In this document: in pieces, positions 48,512 to 57,184 of the stretch | Position numbering within the stretch: the stretch's first letter is position 1 | How the letters are laid out: each line of letters begins with the position of its first letter | DNA from: Borrelia hermsii DAH | GTDB lineage: Bacteria; Spirochaetota; Spirochaetia; Borreliales; Borreliaceae | Length of the DNA stretch: 58,883 nt | Direction of reading: 5' to 3' | Assembly (NCBI RefSeq): GCF_023035675.1 | Contig: NZ_CP073147.1 | Span: 1 to 58,883 of the forward strand | Notes under the pieces: generated by a model | Seen by the model: only the letters and a program-made list of their open reading frames with translations | What the model was told of the DNA's origin: nothing | The model's database searches: none | Position numbers and translations under genes: made by a program

Positions 48512-49150
48512 TTATTGTTGCATAAATCTCTCAATAGCCTTAAAAACATAGTAATAGAGAACAATATATGCTTCTCTCAAGGTAGAATATTTGGGACTTC
48601 CCACAAGGTACATAAGTTCACCTGTACTTGAATTAATATCATTTTCATGATTTTTAATCTCAAATTCACGATTAATCTTTTTTATATGCTCTAAACTAAA
48701 AGTATAAGTAGAAACTTGTATATCCTTATCTATATCAAGATTACTGTTTAAGACGGTTTCTTTTTTAAAGACTTTTTTAACTTGAAACTCAAATGAATCG
48801 GGTAGAGCCGCATTAAAAAAATCAAACTTAAAGCCAAAATCAAAAACAAACCCAAATTTATAATCCAATAAACCTGCTATTTTTGAATACAAAATTATCT
48901 GCATAACAATACTTTTCATGTCTTTATCCAATATAAAGTAATAAGAATAACCGTTAATATCCTTAACAGAGTCAAAATACTTTTTAGAATGAACGTAAGT
49001 TTTAAATTTATTACGACCTAAACATTCATAACCTGAAATTTCCAATTTTATTGCTTCTTCTAGAGAAATAAAAAATTTTGATGCAGTATCAAAATTGCAG
49101 GAACAAAATATGAAAATGAAAGATAAAAAAATCTTGTAAACTATTTTCAA
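48512..49150 (-). CDS. Lipoprotein (212 aa), cp26-type core gene
   Basis: MKIVYKIFLSFIFIFCSC, then NFDTASKFFISLEEAIKLEI: leader with Cys at residue 18. The mature part is aromatic-rich (FGFVFDFGFKFDFFNAALPD) and ends in a helical tail. By position between resT and the partition genes it matches BBB09. The chb (chitobiose PTS) genes and BBB07/08 that separate resT and BBB09 on cp26 are absent here. Function unknown. Confidence 0.78.
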   Translation of the reverse strand: MKIVYKIFLSFIFIFCSCNFDTASKFFISLEEAIKLEISGYECLGRNKFKTYVHSKKYFDSVKDINGYSYYFILDKDMKSIVMQIILYSKIAGLLDYKFGFVFDFGFKFDFFNAALPDSFEFQVKKVFKKETVLNSNLDIDKDIQVSTYTFSLEHIKKINREFEIKNHENDINSSTGELMYLVGSPKYSTLREAYIVLYYYVFKAIERFMQQ

Positions 49151-49376
49151 AAATCCCCCGTTATAAAATCTACCTATCCTTAAAAAAATATCTACTTAAC
49201 AATATAGCAAATAATTCACAAATTAGAACAACATAATTTTACGACTATCAAAATAAAACAATATAAAAACAAATTTAAGGTATGAATGTATTATTTAAAG
49301 GCTTTACTTTTTCCTAACATTTAATTAGAATATTATTAGCATTTTAAAGATAAAGATCAAACTATAGGAGTTTAAA

Positions 49377-50318
49377 ATGAGACAAAAAAAGATCAGCAAG
49401 ATGCCATTTAACAAAGTAGTAGATCGAAGATTAAAGGTGTTTTGGGTAATTCAAAAGTTGCAACACAATTATTTTAAAAATAAGAGAAGGTATTCCTTAA
49501 GAAATGTCGTAATGATGGTAAATTCAATCTTAGAAAAAAAAGGATTTAAAAAAGTAACAAAAAGGACCATACAAAGCGACATTAAAAACTTTGAAGAAAT
49601 TGGTCTATTAAAAATAGATTTTAACCCACTTGGAAAAAACAATGGTAGTTTTACTTACTACATAATCAACAAAACTCTTGAAAAAATAGCTAACAAAGCA
49701 ATAAGCAAAGCCTATTTCATGCAAAGAAAAAAAAACATAGATCAAGCAAGAGACAATGTTATTAAAAAAGATAAATTGAAAGAACAAAATCAACAATTCA
49801 AAATTTCACATCAAATATTTTCACATCTATTAAGTGATATAGAAAGTAAATATTATAAATATAAGAACTCTAATTCACAAGATCTAAAAAACAAAGAGAA
49901 GAACTTAGAAAGAATCATATTACAAAGATTTAAAGAAATAAAAAAGAAAGATCTCAATGAAATAAAAACCATTGTAAAAAAACAGATAAGCTACAAAAAC
50001 ACGCTATGGAATCTAAAAGACTTCATGGAAGAGTTAAGAGAATATAATGTAAATGATGCAGTAAGTTTCTTTAAGACAATACTCAAGAAAAAAAAGAACA
50101 AAATATGGTTTATGTCAAAAAGGAATATAAAAACGGATTTCAATATGATAATAGGAGAATTCAAAGACAAAAACAGAACCAAAGCACAAAATTCATACCA
50201 AGATCAAGAAAGGATAAGAAAACCAAAGATGAACTACATAGACGCTCCAAATGGAATGATAAAGGTAAGCGAGTTAATAACGGACATTGTGAAAGTGAGA
50301 TTGTTAGTTTCTAATTAA
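49377..50318 (+). CDS. PF57/62-family plasmid replication protein (313 aa)
   Basis: First gene of the four-gene Borrelia plasmid maintenance cluster; PF57/62 proteins are thought to be the replication initiator. It is very basic. A winged-helix-like N-terminal part lies at residues ~5-95 (VFWVIQKLQHNYFKNKRRYS, VNSILEKKGFKKVTKRTIQS, IGLLKIDFNPLGKNNGSFTY). A Lys-rich coiled coil (~110-215) and the C-terminal NYIDAPNGMIKVSELI follow. Spacing to the next gene is 6 bases. Position matches BBB10. Confidence 0.9.
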   Translation: MRQKKISKMPFNKVVDRRLKVFWVIQKLQHNYFKNKRRYSLRNVVMMVNSILEKKGFKKVTKRTIQSDIKNFEEIGLLKIDFNPLGKNNGSFTYYIINKTLEKIANKAISKAYFMQRKKNIDQARDNVIKKDKLKEQNQQFKISHQIFSHLLSDIESKYYKYKNSNSQDLKNKEKNLERIILQRFKEIKKKDLNEIKTIVKKQISYKNTLWNLKDFMEELREYNVNDAVSFFKTILKKKKNKIWFMSKRNIKTDFNMIIGEFKDKNRTKAQNSYQDQERIRKPKMNYIDAPNGMIKVSELITDIVKVRLLVSN

Positions 50319-50324
50319 GGAAAT

Positions 50325-50900
50325 ATGGAAAAAGTGGAAAAGGCAACACATGAGTTAAAAGCAAAGTTAATGGCAAGAAAATTAGAATTAGATCGGAAGG
50401 GTAAAAACTTTTTTAAAAAAATTGAAGACAAAGATTATAAAAAAATGTACCACACAAAGATTTTCAGCATGATAAATAATTTTGAAGCAAGACCAAATAA
50501 GGGTAAATTTTGGCTGTGTTTTAGAAACGTTTTCGATCCTAATAAATACGAAAGTCTTCATTTGTTTCAAATGAGGCAAGGGGATAAATTCATAGGCATC
50601 TACTATGGATTTACAAAGCTACCAAAACCATTTATCATCAATTATAGGGAAAACGAAGTAAAAAAAATATCCAAACTAACAAAAATTTCTTACATTGAGT
50701 TTAGATTTAAAAAGGGAAGTGTTTTTTGTTATCTAAGAAGTTTACATACGCTGCTGAGGGTAGAGAATAGAGAAAAGCTTTTCTATAATTCTTTATTAGA
50801 CAGGACTCTAAAGTTGGAAAGAGAAGTGCACCAATTTTACGGAAAAGAATATCTTAAAGACAAAGGAATATTAAGATGGATAGAAGAAAACCAAAAATAA
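50325..50900 (+). CDS. PF50-family plasmid maintenance protein (191 aa)
   Basis: DUF226/PF50 proteins belong to the conserved cluster but their role is not settled. Recognised from KMYHTKIFSMINNFEARPNK, then FWLCFRNVFDPNKYESLHLF and DKFIGIYYGFTKLPKPFIIN. Its last 25 bases overlap the ParA start, so translation is probably coupled. Position matches BBB11. Confidence 0.92.
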   Translation: MEKVEKATHELKAKLMARKLELDRKGKNFFKKIEDKDYKKMYHTKIFSMINNFEARPNKGKFWLCFRNVFDPNKYESLHLFQMRQGDKFIGIYYGFTKLPKPFIINYRENEVKKISKLTKISYIEFRFKKGSVFCYLRSLHTLLRVENREKLFYNSLLDRTLKLEREVHQFYGKEYLKDKGILRWIEENQK

Positions 50901-51640
50901 TTACTGTAGCCTCAATTAAAGGCGGTGTCGGAAAAAGTACAACAGCTTTGTTTTTTAGTAATATTCTTGCAAATAAAAGGTATAAAATACTCCTCATTGA
51001 CTTGGATCCACAAGCTAGTAGTACAAGTTTTTATATTAATCTCCTAAAGGGTCAAAATATAGATATAAAGAGAGTAAATATATACAGAGTCTTAAAAAAG
51101 GAATTAGATATCGAAAATTCAGTTGTAAAGATCAATGAGAATATTGATTTTATAGCAAGTCACTTGACCTTAAGTCAGTTTAATGAAGAAAATATATCTT
51201 TGAAAGAAAGTCTGCTTAAAATATTTTTAAGTTATATACAACATAGGTATGATTTTATCATTATGGATACAGCCCCTACTTTAGGAAGTTTACTTAATAA
51301 TAGTTTAATAATCACTGATTATCTTGTCATTCCTTTACCAACCGATCAGTGGGCGATTGAGAGTTTAGATTTAATAACTAACAGATTAAGAGATATATTT
51401 AGAAGTGAATTGCCAACGTTTTATTTAGTAACTAACCTAATTGAAAGGCAGAACATAGATAAGGAATTGAAAGAATTTATTGAGAGTGAGTATAAGGAAA
51501 ATTTTTTAGGAAGTGTTCCAAAGAGAGATAATTTAAGAAAAACTATTTTTTATAGGGGCGATTTTAATCCAAATGAAGACTATTACAAAGCTTATCAAGA
51601 AATATTAGAGAATTTTTTAAGTAAGATTAATAGTCAATGA
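50876..51640 (+). CDS. parA: ParA-family partition ATPase, PF32 (254 aa)
   Basis: Walker-type ATPase that segregates plasmid copies; its sequence type also sets compatibility between Borrelia plasmids. The deviant Walker A is VASIKGGVGKSTTALFFSNI (residues 11-30). Walker A' is ILLIDLDPQASSTSFY (~42-57) and Walker B is YDFIIMDTAPTLGSLL (~124-139). The start lies inside PF50. A palindrome begins immediately after the stop codon. Position matches BBB12. Confidence 0.97.
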   Translation: MDRRKPKIITVASIKGGVGKSTTALFFSNILANKRYKILLIDLDPQASSTSFYINLLKGQNIDIKRVNIYRVLKKELDIENSVVKINENIDFIASHLTLSQFNEENISLKESLLKIFLSYIQHRYDFIIMDTAPTLGSLLNNSLIITDYLVIPLPTDQWAIESLDLITNRLRDIFRSELPTFYLVTNLIERQNIDKELKEFIESEYKENFLGSVPKRDNLRKTIFYRGDFNPNEDYYKAYQEILENFLSKINSQ

Positions 51641-51679
51641 CTAGTTCCAAATGGAACTAGCAGTTCCATTTGGAACTAG
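51641..51679. promoter_or_regulatory. Palindrome between parA and PF49 (candidate partition or operator site)
   Basis: CTAGTTCCAAATGGAACTAG (51641-51660) is followed after one base by AGTTCCATTTGGAACTAG. The first block is nearly self-complementary, and the two blocks together form an 18-bp stem with a 3-base loop. It starts directly after the parA stop and ends 16 bases before the PF49 ATG that I favour. Candidate uses are parS-like binding, autoregulation of PF49, or a transcript hairpin. Confidence 0.8.
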
Positions 51680-51695
51680 CTCAATGAGGTATATT

Positions 51696-52250
51696 ATGAG
51701 TAAGAATAGAAAAATAGAGATAGTTAGGAGAATTGATTTAGAAGTTTGCAAGATTAAGACTTTAAATAAGACGAGAGAAGAGAGATATTTAGAATTAAAA
51801 GAAAAGCTTAAGATTTTAATCAAAGAAGAATCTTATAATAAGATAGAAACAGCCAGAATTTTAAAAGAAATTAATGAAAGCAAATACTATGCTCTTGATG
51901 GATATAAAAGTTTTACAGCTTTTATCAAGAGCTATAAAATAGCAAAAACTTCCATATATAGGTATATTAAGTTAGTTACAGGAATTGATAGCGGTAAGAT
52001 TGATTATGATTTGATTTTAAGTAGAGGGGTAGATTATGCAATTAAGGTGCTGGAAAATACTAATATCATTAGTAAAAGCAATGTCAACCCTCTAAGACCT
52101 TTAAGGTTTCAACTAGATGATGAAGAGAGTTTTCATTTTTACAAATCCAATACAAAATTTGCTAGCTTTTTGCTTAAAGAAATATACAAGAATGAAAAAG
52201 ATTTTTTTAATAAGATGCGCGATAGATATAATACTGTAAAAGTACAATAA
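51696..52250 (+). CDS. PF49-family plasmid maintenance protein (184 aa)
   Basis: PF49 proteins act with ParA and may be the ParB-like partner. I chose the ATG at 51696 (MSKNRKIEIVRRIDLEVCKI). The upstream in-frame ATG at 51651 would place the first 15 codons inside the palindrome, and GAGG lies 8 bases before 51696. A basic coiled coil lies at residues ~20-65. A helix-turn-helix-like part (YKSFTAFIKSYKIAKTSIYR) and a conserved centre (SRGVDYAIKVLENTN) follow. Position matches BBB13. Confidence 0.9.
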   Translation: MSKNRKIEIVRRIDLEVCKIKTLNKTREERYLELKEKLKILIKEESYNKIETARILKEINESKYYALDGYKSFTAFIKSYKIAKTSIYRYIKLVTGIDSGKIDYDLILSRGVDYAIKVLENTNIISKSNVNPLRPLRFQLDDEESFHFYKSNTKFASFLLKEIYKNEKDFFNKMRDRYNTVKVQ

Positions 52251-52359
52251 CCCCATTGTGTCTTAATTGGGTATTTATATTGGTTTGATAACTTATCAAG
52301 TTTTGATAATAGGTTCTTGAGAATATTTTTTAAATAGCATAAAAACTTTCAAAAAAGAC

Positions 52360-52387
52360 TTTACAAAAAAATAAAATAGTTTATAAT
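52360..52387 (+). promoter_or_regulatory. Promoter of the candidate small RNA
   Basis: TTTACA (52360-52365), a 16-base spacer and a perfect TATAAT (52382-52387) make the best sigma-70-type promoter in this part of the plasmid. There is no open frame behind it. Confidence 0.6.
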
Positions 52388-52393
52388 TATCCT

Positions 52394-52475
52394 ATAGACT
52401 GAGATTTGAAGTCTCACTCTTATTGTTTGATTAGAATAATAGGTTGGCTACGGTAGGTAGCCTTTGTCATTTTAT
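52394..52475 (+). ncRNA. Candidate small RNA next to the partition genes
   Basis: The region between the promoter at 52360-52387 and a terminator-like hairpin is too short for a useful protein. It has a 5' hairpin (AGACT at 52396-52400 with AGTCT at 52410-52414, alternative GAGA with TCTC) and an unpaired TATTGTTTGATTAGAATAAT linker. The 3' hairpin is GGCTAC-GGTAG-GTAGCC (52446-52462), followed by TTTGTCATTTT. Expected size is about 70-80 nt. A role in plasmid copy number or partition is speculative. Confidence 0.5.
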
Positions 52476-52760
52476 GCTAATTTAGTTTAAATATGTAGAT
52501 TTTAAATTTCTTATGCAGGTCATTATCTTGTTTTCGCCTTCCATTCTATATATAGTGTTGGGTTTAAATATGGTGTTATTGTATAGCTTATATTTTATAT
52601 GTTTATTCTTTAATTAATAAATTAGTTTTTGTATTAAATTTTCTTGTTTCTTTTGAAAAATTTGTTTTAAAATCTATAGTGATTTCACTTTAAAGGTGAT
52701 GCTTTTATGAGCAAGTGGTTATATAAGCTTATTAGTTGATAAGTTGATAAGGATAATAAA

Positions 52761-52809
52761 AAAGCTTTAAAACTAACGTTTAGGGATGTATCGTTAATTT
52801 TAAAGCTTT
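52761..52809 (-). terminator. Terminator of the leftward lipoprotein gene
   Basis: The arms at 52761-52778 and 52792-52809 form an 18-bp stem with one G-T pair (AAAGCTTTAAAACTAACG opposite CGTTAATTTTAAAGCTTT). It begins two bases after the gene ends. Confidence 0.8.
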
Positions 52810-52811
52810 GA

Positions 52812-53342
52812 TTATTGTTTGTGAGTATTTTGTTTGTCGGGATGTTGCTTTTGGGTATGTTGCTTTTCAATTGCGTTCAATTTTGATAGGAATTCTATAA
52901 TTTTGGCTTTATTGATTTTCAATGTTTCTAGGCCGACTTGAACTTTAATGTCTTCCTTGTTATATACATGCTCATCTTCATTTAGTATTTTCTTTAATAT
53001 GGCTTTGTTTAAGCTAAAAGAGGAGGCGTTAACCCATTTGCCAAGCGAAGCTTTACTATCATATTCATAGCTTGTTTTACCTTCTATTTTAGTGCCATCT
53101 GGTAGTATTAATGGAGTTTGTTTAACTATACTGTGATTTCTTATTTTAGTATATAAAAATATTTGCGTTGTGTTATTTTGATGATCAACCACGCCTTTTA
53201 ATTCGAAGTTTTCGTTTAAATATTGATATATTCTTACCTTGTTATTGATTTTATCATGTTCAACTTGCAAGGAAGAACATGCTGCAAGTAAAAATATGAA
53301 TAACATTTTTGTTAATTTAAAATTCTTGAAAGAAAATGACAT
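52812..53342 (-). CDS. Lipoprotein with His/Gln/Lys-rich tail (176 aa)
   Basis: MSFSFKNFKLTKMLFIFLLA, then ACSSLQVEHDKINNKVRIYQ: lipobox Cys at residue 22. The mature domain is beta-rich (ENFELKGVVDHQNNTTQIFL, LILPDGTKIEGKTSYEYDSK). The last 20 residues repeat His-Gln-Lys (HTQKQHPDKQNTHKQ) and could bind metal. A strong AAAAGGAGGGG ribosome site precedes the ATG. By position after PF49 it may match BBB14 of cp26, but I cannot confirm this. Function unknown. Confidence 0.78.
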   Translation of the reverse strand: MSFSFKNFKLTKMLFIFLLAACSSLQVEHDKINNKVRIYQYLNENFELKGVVDHQNNTTQIFLYTKIRNHSIVKQTPLILPDGTKIEGKTSYEYDSKASLGKWVNASSFSLNKAILKKILNEDEHVYNKEDIKVQVGLETLKINKAKIIEFLSKLNAIEKQHTQKQHPDKQNTHKQ

Positions 53343-54055
53343 ATCCCCTCCTTTTAATACTATGTTAATATATAGTATATTATTTATGCATCATTTATAG
53401 TTTTTGTAAATAATCATTATGATATCTTTTAAACATTATACTTTAATAAATTTGAAAAACAAGATTAATAATCTTAAATTAAACTTTAATGAATTTATAA
53501 TTGTGTTTAATTTAATTACAGAGAAATTATTCTTTCCTTTAAAGTATTAATTTATCTGTTCATCGACTTAGGATATTACTTGAAAATAGTATATTTAGTC
53601 ACAGATTGTATCATAAATATTTTGAAATATGGCTGTCTATTTATGTATTTAAACTTACCGTTATGTAAAGTATTATATTATTTAAGTAGTATCAAATTTA
53701 TTTGATGTTTTAGTAGCTGGTGATATTGCCATGTAAATGTATGTAAGTGCTTTGCTTTATTTTAAATAATATATAGTTCTATATAGATTTTATTAATTTT
53801 ATCCTGCCATTATTCTCATGTGCCGTGAGATTATAAGATTTAACACATATTTGTAATTAATTCTTTGTGCAGCTAACAAAGTTGTTTGGGATGTGAGTTG
53901 AATGTATTATTCAAATTGAGTGTAATTTTATTGAGTTTTATTGATGTTTAGTTACATTTTTTGCTTGAATTATTTATATAGATTTGTATAGATATTGATA
54001 ATATTTTTGTTTTGTAAAATTATTTACGAATTTTTTTATAATTTTTTTTAAAAAC
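53343..54055. other. Long upstream region of vtp
   Basis: About 710 bases without a supportable gene. It serves two divergent genes: the leftward lipoprotein (TATA-rich stretch at 53360-53385) and vtp. T-tracts at 54031-54037 and 54042-54049 directly precede the vtp promoter. Confidence 0.45.
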
Positions 54056-54083
54056 TTGAAAAGTAAAATTTTTGCACTATTAA
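54056..54083 (+). promoter_or_regulatory. vtp promoter
   Basis: TTGAAA (54056-54061), a 16-base spacer and TATTAA (54078-54083) lie 27 bases before the ATG. T-tracts lie just upstream, as reported for relapsing-fever vsp/vlp promoters. None of the archive copies has this sequence. Confidence 0.7.
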
Positions 54084-54110
54084 TGTATGTTAATAAGGAG
54101 GCACATAATA

Positions 54111-54740
54111 ATGAAGAAGAATACATTAAGTGCGATATTGATGACTTTATTTTTATTTATATCTTGTAATAATGGAGGCCCAGAGCTTAAAAAGGGTGAA
54201 GTAACTAAATCTGATGGAACAGTTCTTGATTTATCAAAAATAAGTGCAAATATAAAAAACGCTGTTACTTTTGCTGCAAGTGTTCAAGAAGTAGAGACCT
54301 TAGTTAAGTCTATTGATGAGCTTGCTAAAGCTATTGGACAGAAAGTTAATGCAGATGGTCTTACTGCTGAAGCAGATAAAAATGATTCATTAGTTGCAGG
54401 GGTATATCAATTAATATCAGATGTACAGGGTAAGTTGACAAAATTGGAAATTGGGGCCAGCAAGTTTGCTGGACTAAAGGAAAAGGTTGTTGCTGCTAAG
54501 AAGGGAAGTGATGATTTCTTAACCAAAGTAAAAGCGCAGCATAATAATCTTGGTCAAAGTGCTGAAGCCCCAAAGGCTATAAAGAAAGGTAATGCTGATA
54601 GTACTAAGGGAGCTGAAGAACTTGGTAAGTTAAATACAGCAATAGATGAGTTGTTAACCGCTGCTAAAGATGCAGTAGAAGCTGCAATTGCGGAGCTTAC
54701 AGCTGCTCCTGCTAAGCCAGCGACCCCTGTTAAACCTTAA
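54111..54740 (+). CDS. vtp: Variable tick protein-like lipoprotein, OspC/Vsp family (209 aa)
   Basis: Vtp is an OspC-like surface lipoprotein made in the tick, encoded apart from the variable expression site. The start ATG at 54111 follows AAGGAGG; an upstream ATG at 54087 covers that site. The leader [19 protein letters not shown] differs from the MRKRISAII leader of the archive vsp genes. The mature part is [40 protein letters not shown], ending [14 protein letters not shown]. It has its own promoter and terminator. The name rests on family, location and promoter; it could be another constitutively placed vsp. Confidence 0.85.
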   Translation: MKKNTLSAILMTLFLFISCNNGGPELKKGEVTKSDGTVLDLSKISANIKNAVTFAASVQEVETLVKSIDELAKAIGQKVNADGLTAEADKNDSLVAGVYQLISDVQGKLTKLEIGASKFAGLKEKVVAAKKGSDDFLTKVKAQHNNLGQSAEAPKAIKKGNADSTKGAEELGKLNTAIDELLTAAKDAVEAAIAELTAAPAKPATPVKP

Positions 54741-54827
54741 CTAAGGTATATATAATTTTAAATATTATTATAAGATTAAATTTTAATCAAAATGTAAGTA
54801 ACTGGAAAAATAAAGTCAATAAATAGA

Positions 54828-54854
54828 AAGCTAAGAGCACTATGCTCTTAGCTT
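54828..54854 (+). terminator. vtp terminator
   Basis: A perfect 11-bp stem AAGCTAAGAGC with GCTCTTAGCTT and a 5-base loop. It is the parent form of the hairpins after the archive vsp genes. Confidence 0.8.
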
Positions 54855-55114
54855 CTGATATTATTTAAGACCATCTTTTATCTTTACTTTATTTACTTTC
54901 CCAGCGTTTAGATTAAGATTATATTTTTTATTGTATAAGTTTGCTTAGTAAAATAACTTTGTACTGCTTTTAAGTGGCACAGAGTAAAATAATCTCACTA
55001 TTCTACAGAATTTATTTTTGTAATTTAAATTAAATGGTATATATTTGTTAGTAATTATTGTATTTCAATATTGAGACTCAATAATTGAGTAATTTGATAT
55101 CTCAGGAGGGAAAT

Positions 55115-56005
55115 ATGAAAAAAAGTATTTTAACAGTATGTATGTTCATATTATTGTGTTTGTTATCATGTGATATAGATGCCCTTAATGATTTGCTAAG
55201 CAAAGCAAGGGAAAAATTTTTAGAAGAAAATAAAAATATAGAAGGTTCAGACCATAAACAGGAAGGTAAAGAAGAGCAAGTAGATGTTGTTAAAAATATG
55301 GAAGAAGGAGTACGTCAAGTAGTTCAGGGCGATCCTGTAGCACCTGTTGATGATGCTATTCCGGCATTTCAATATCCTCAACAAGAAACTATAGAAATAG
55401 AAGAAAAAGATTTAATTCCAAGCACTAAAGAAGAAAAGGAAGCACAAGAAGAAATTGAAAAGGTAAAAAGTGTCCTTGAAGATTCCAAATTTGATCAATT
55501 AATTGAGAACTCACGCAAGCTTCAATCAGAGTCTAAGCAATTGGAATCCGATTTTTATAGAATATTCTCAGAACTTCAGACGAAACTTCAAGAGCAAAGG
55601 TCTCTTCCTAAAATCAATAGTCAAACAGATAGAGCAAAGATACAAGAACTAATTAAGTTGCAAAATAGGTTCAATGAAAAAAGGACTCAGATCGATATGT
55701 TGATGACCCAAGTTGATGCAGGCTTTAATGAAAGAAGTTCCGCAAAATACTTTTTTGAAGAAGCTGAAAAAACTTTAAAAGAAGCCATTACTGAAAGATT
55801 AAAAAATGCATTACGGTCCTCTTTCAGAAGAGTAGCTAATTATTTATCAGGACAATTATCCAGAGAAGCACGACGATATGCAGAAAATTCTTTAAGTTTA
55901 TTAGAATCTTCTTCTGGGAAAATAGGAGAAGCAATGGGAATAAGGAAAGATATAGAGGAACTCATTAAAGAAGCTAAATCTTATCTATCAAGTCTTGTAA
56001 GATAG
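55115..56005 (+). CDS. P12-type lipoprotein, helical (296 aa)
   Basis: I chose the ATG at 55115, 5 bases after GGAGGG (MKKSILTVCMFILLCLLSC, lipobox Cys at residue 19). An acidic linker (NKNIEGSDHKQEGKEEQVDV) and a Pro-rich stretch follow. A long helical bundle begins near 105 (EIEKVKSVLEDSKFDQLIEN). The conserved C-terminus is EKTLKEAITERLKNALRSSF, then SSSGKIGEAMGIRKDIEELI. I recognise the C-terminal part as that of Borrelia P12-family lipoproteins, with moderate confidence. A fragment of a close relative was captured at 8091. Confidence 0.8.
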   Translation: MKKSILTVCMFILLCLLSCDIDALNDLLSKAREKFLEENKNIEGSDHKQEGKEEQVDVVKNMEEGVRQVVQGDPVAPVDDAIPAFQYPQQETIEIEEKDLIPSTKEEKEAQEEIEKVKSVLEDSKFDQLIENSRKLQSESKQLESDFYRIFSELQTKLQEQRSLPKINSQTDRAKIQELIKLQNRFNEKRTQIDMLMTQVDAGFNERSSAKYFFEEAEKTLKEAITERLKNALRSSFRRVANYLSGQLSREARRYAENSLSLLESSSGKIGEAMGIRKDIEELIKEAKSYLSSLVR

Positions 56006-56050
56006 AGATACCAAAGGTTTAAATATTTTATAATATTAGTATTTGCAAGA

Positions 56051-56075
56051 AGAGTTCCTTTATAGGGGGCTCTCT
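56051..56075 (+). terminator. Terminator after the P12-type gene
   Basis: AGAGTTCCT opposite AGGGGGCTCT with G-T pairs, then a TTTAATTTTTT tract; a weaker counterpart of the hairpin at 8579. Confidence 0.65.
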
Positions 56076-56261
56076 TTAATTTTTTAAATAAGTTTCTAAA
56101 AATGCTTACCTTTGTAATTGACTATGCATTTTTTATTACCATATCTTAAGGGTTTGTAAGTATAAGGATTATTGTTCCAAATTGTTTTTGAAAGGTGTTA
56201 AATAGCTTTGTTATAATAATGTAAATTGAGTAACGAATAAATAAAAAGTGGGGGTACATGT

Positions 56262-57101
56262 TTGAATACTGAGATCGAAAAAGAGGGCTTGTTAAATCAG
56301 GAATATAAGGTTTTGGATAAAGGCTTTATAAAGCTTATTGACTATATGGGTAGTGACGCAAGAATAGTTCAAGCAGCAAGGATTTCATATCGAAGTGAGA
56401 GCATTAAGAGGGAAGATAATGAGCTTATCGATTATTTAATCAGAAATGAACATACAAGTCCATTTGAACAAGTAGTGTTTGCATTTCATGTTAAGGCTCC
56501 CATATTTATTGCAAGACAATGGATGAGACATAGAACAGCAAGGATGAATGAAGTTTCTGGTTCTTATAGTTTGATGAGGGAAGAGTTCTATGTGCCTTTA
56601 GAAGAAGACATGAAAATTCAAAATATTGAGAATAGTCAAGGTGAGGATGAAGGAATTACATATAACTTTACAAAGGATATAATAAGTAATTTAAAGGAAA
56701 TTCAAAGTTCTTGTTACGAGCTATATCAAAATATGATAGATTATAATGTTTCAAAGGAAGTCTCTAGAATAGTTTTGCCCTTAAGTTTATATACCGAATG
56801 GTATTGGCAGATTGATTTAAATAATCTTTTTCATTTTATAAAATTAAGATTAGCTTTAAATGAGTCAAAAGAGGTTAGAGAACATTCATCAAAGGAAATG
56901 CGCGAATATGCCAAGATATTGCTTGATATTATTGAAAAGATTGTGCCTATTGCTACTAAAAGTTTCAAAAATCATATCTTAAAAGGGTGTAGATTATCTT
57001 ATGAAGAGATAGTTGCAATTTCTGGAGTTTTGGATACCAGTAAACTAAAATTAAGTGATAAGGCATTAAAGAGGCTACAAGATAAACTTAATATTGTATA
57101 A
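56262..57101 (+). CDS. thyX: Flavin-dependent thymidylate synthase (279 aa)
   Basis: Makes dTMP from dUMP with FAD and methylene-tetrahydrofolate. The only workable start is a TTG at 56262 after a GGGGG-rich ribosome site. Conserved stretches: ARIVQAARISYRSES, HTSPFEQVVFAFHVKAPIFI, ARQWMRHRTARMNEVSGSYS, IVLPLSLYTEWYWQIDLNNL and FHFIKLRLALNESKEVREHS. The signature normally reads RHRxxSxNExSxRY. Here the first Ser is Arg94 and the late Arg is Ser101 (residues 89-103). On Lyme Borrelia thyX is on lp54. It lies last before the decayed right end. Confidence 0.94.
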   Translation: MNTEIEKEGLLNQEYKVLDKGFIKLIDYMGSDARIVQAARISYRSESIKREDNELIDYLIRNEHTSPFEQVVFAFHVKAPIFIARQWMRHRTARMNEVSGSYSLMREEFYVPLEEDMKIQNIENSQGEDEGITYNFTKDIISNLKEIQSSCYELYQNMIDYNVSKEVSRIVLPLSLYTEWYWQIDLNNLFHFIKLRLALNESKEVREHSSKEMREYAKILLDIIEKIVPIATKSFKNHILKGCRLSYEEIVAISGVLDTSKLKLSDKALKRLQDKLNIV

Positions 57102-57184
57102 TAAACGAAACTTCTTTATGGCATTATTTAACTTAAGTAGTAATAAATCAAAGTAAAACATTGTGACTAAAGATTCAATTCCTG

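Larger units (their letters stand above)
52251..52811. other. Non-coding region beside the partition cluster
   Basis: No protein gene is supported. It contains an AT-rich stretch with TTGATAACTTATCAAGTTTT-type short inverted repeats (52282-52310), a candidate small RNA unit (52360-52475) and the terminator of the leftward lipoprotein gene (52761-52809). It could include part of the replication origin, which on Borrelia plasmids lies near this cluster. Confidence 0.45.

Noticed and set aside
51651..51695. PF49 start at 51651
   Set aside because: Its first codons lie inside the palindrome and there is no ribosome site; the ATG at 51696 is better placed.
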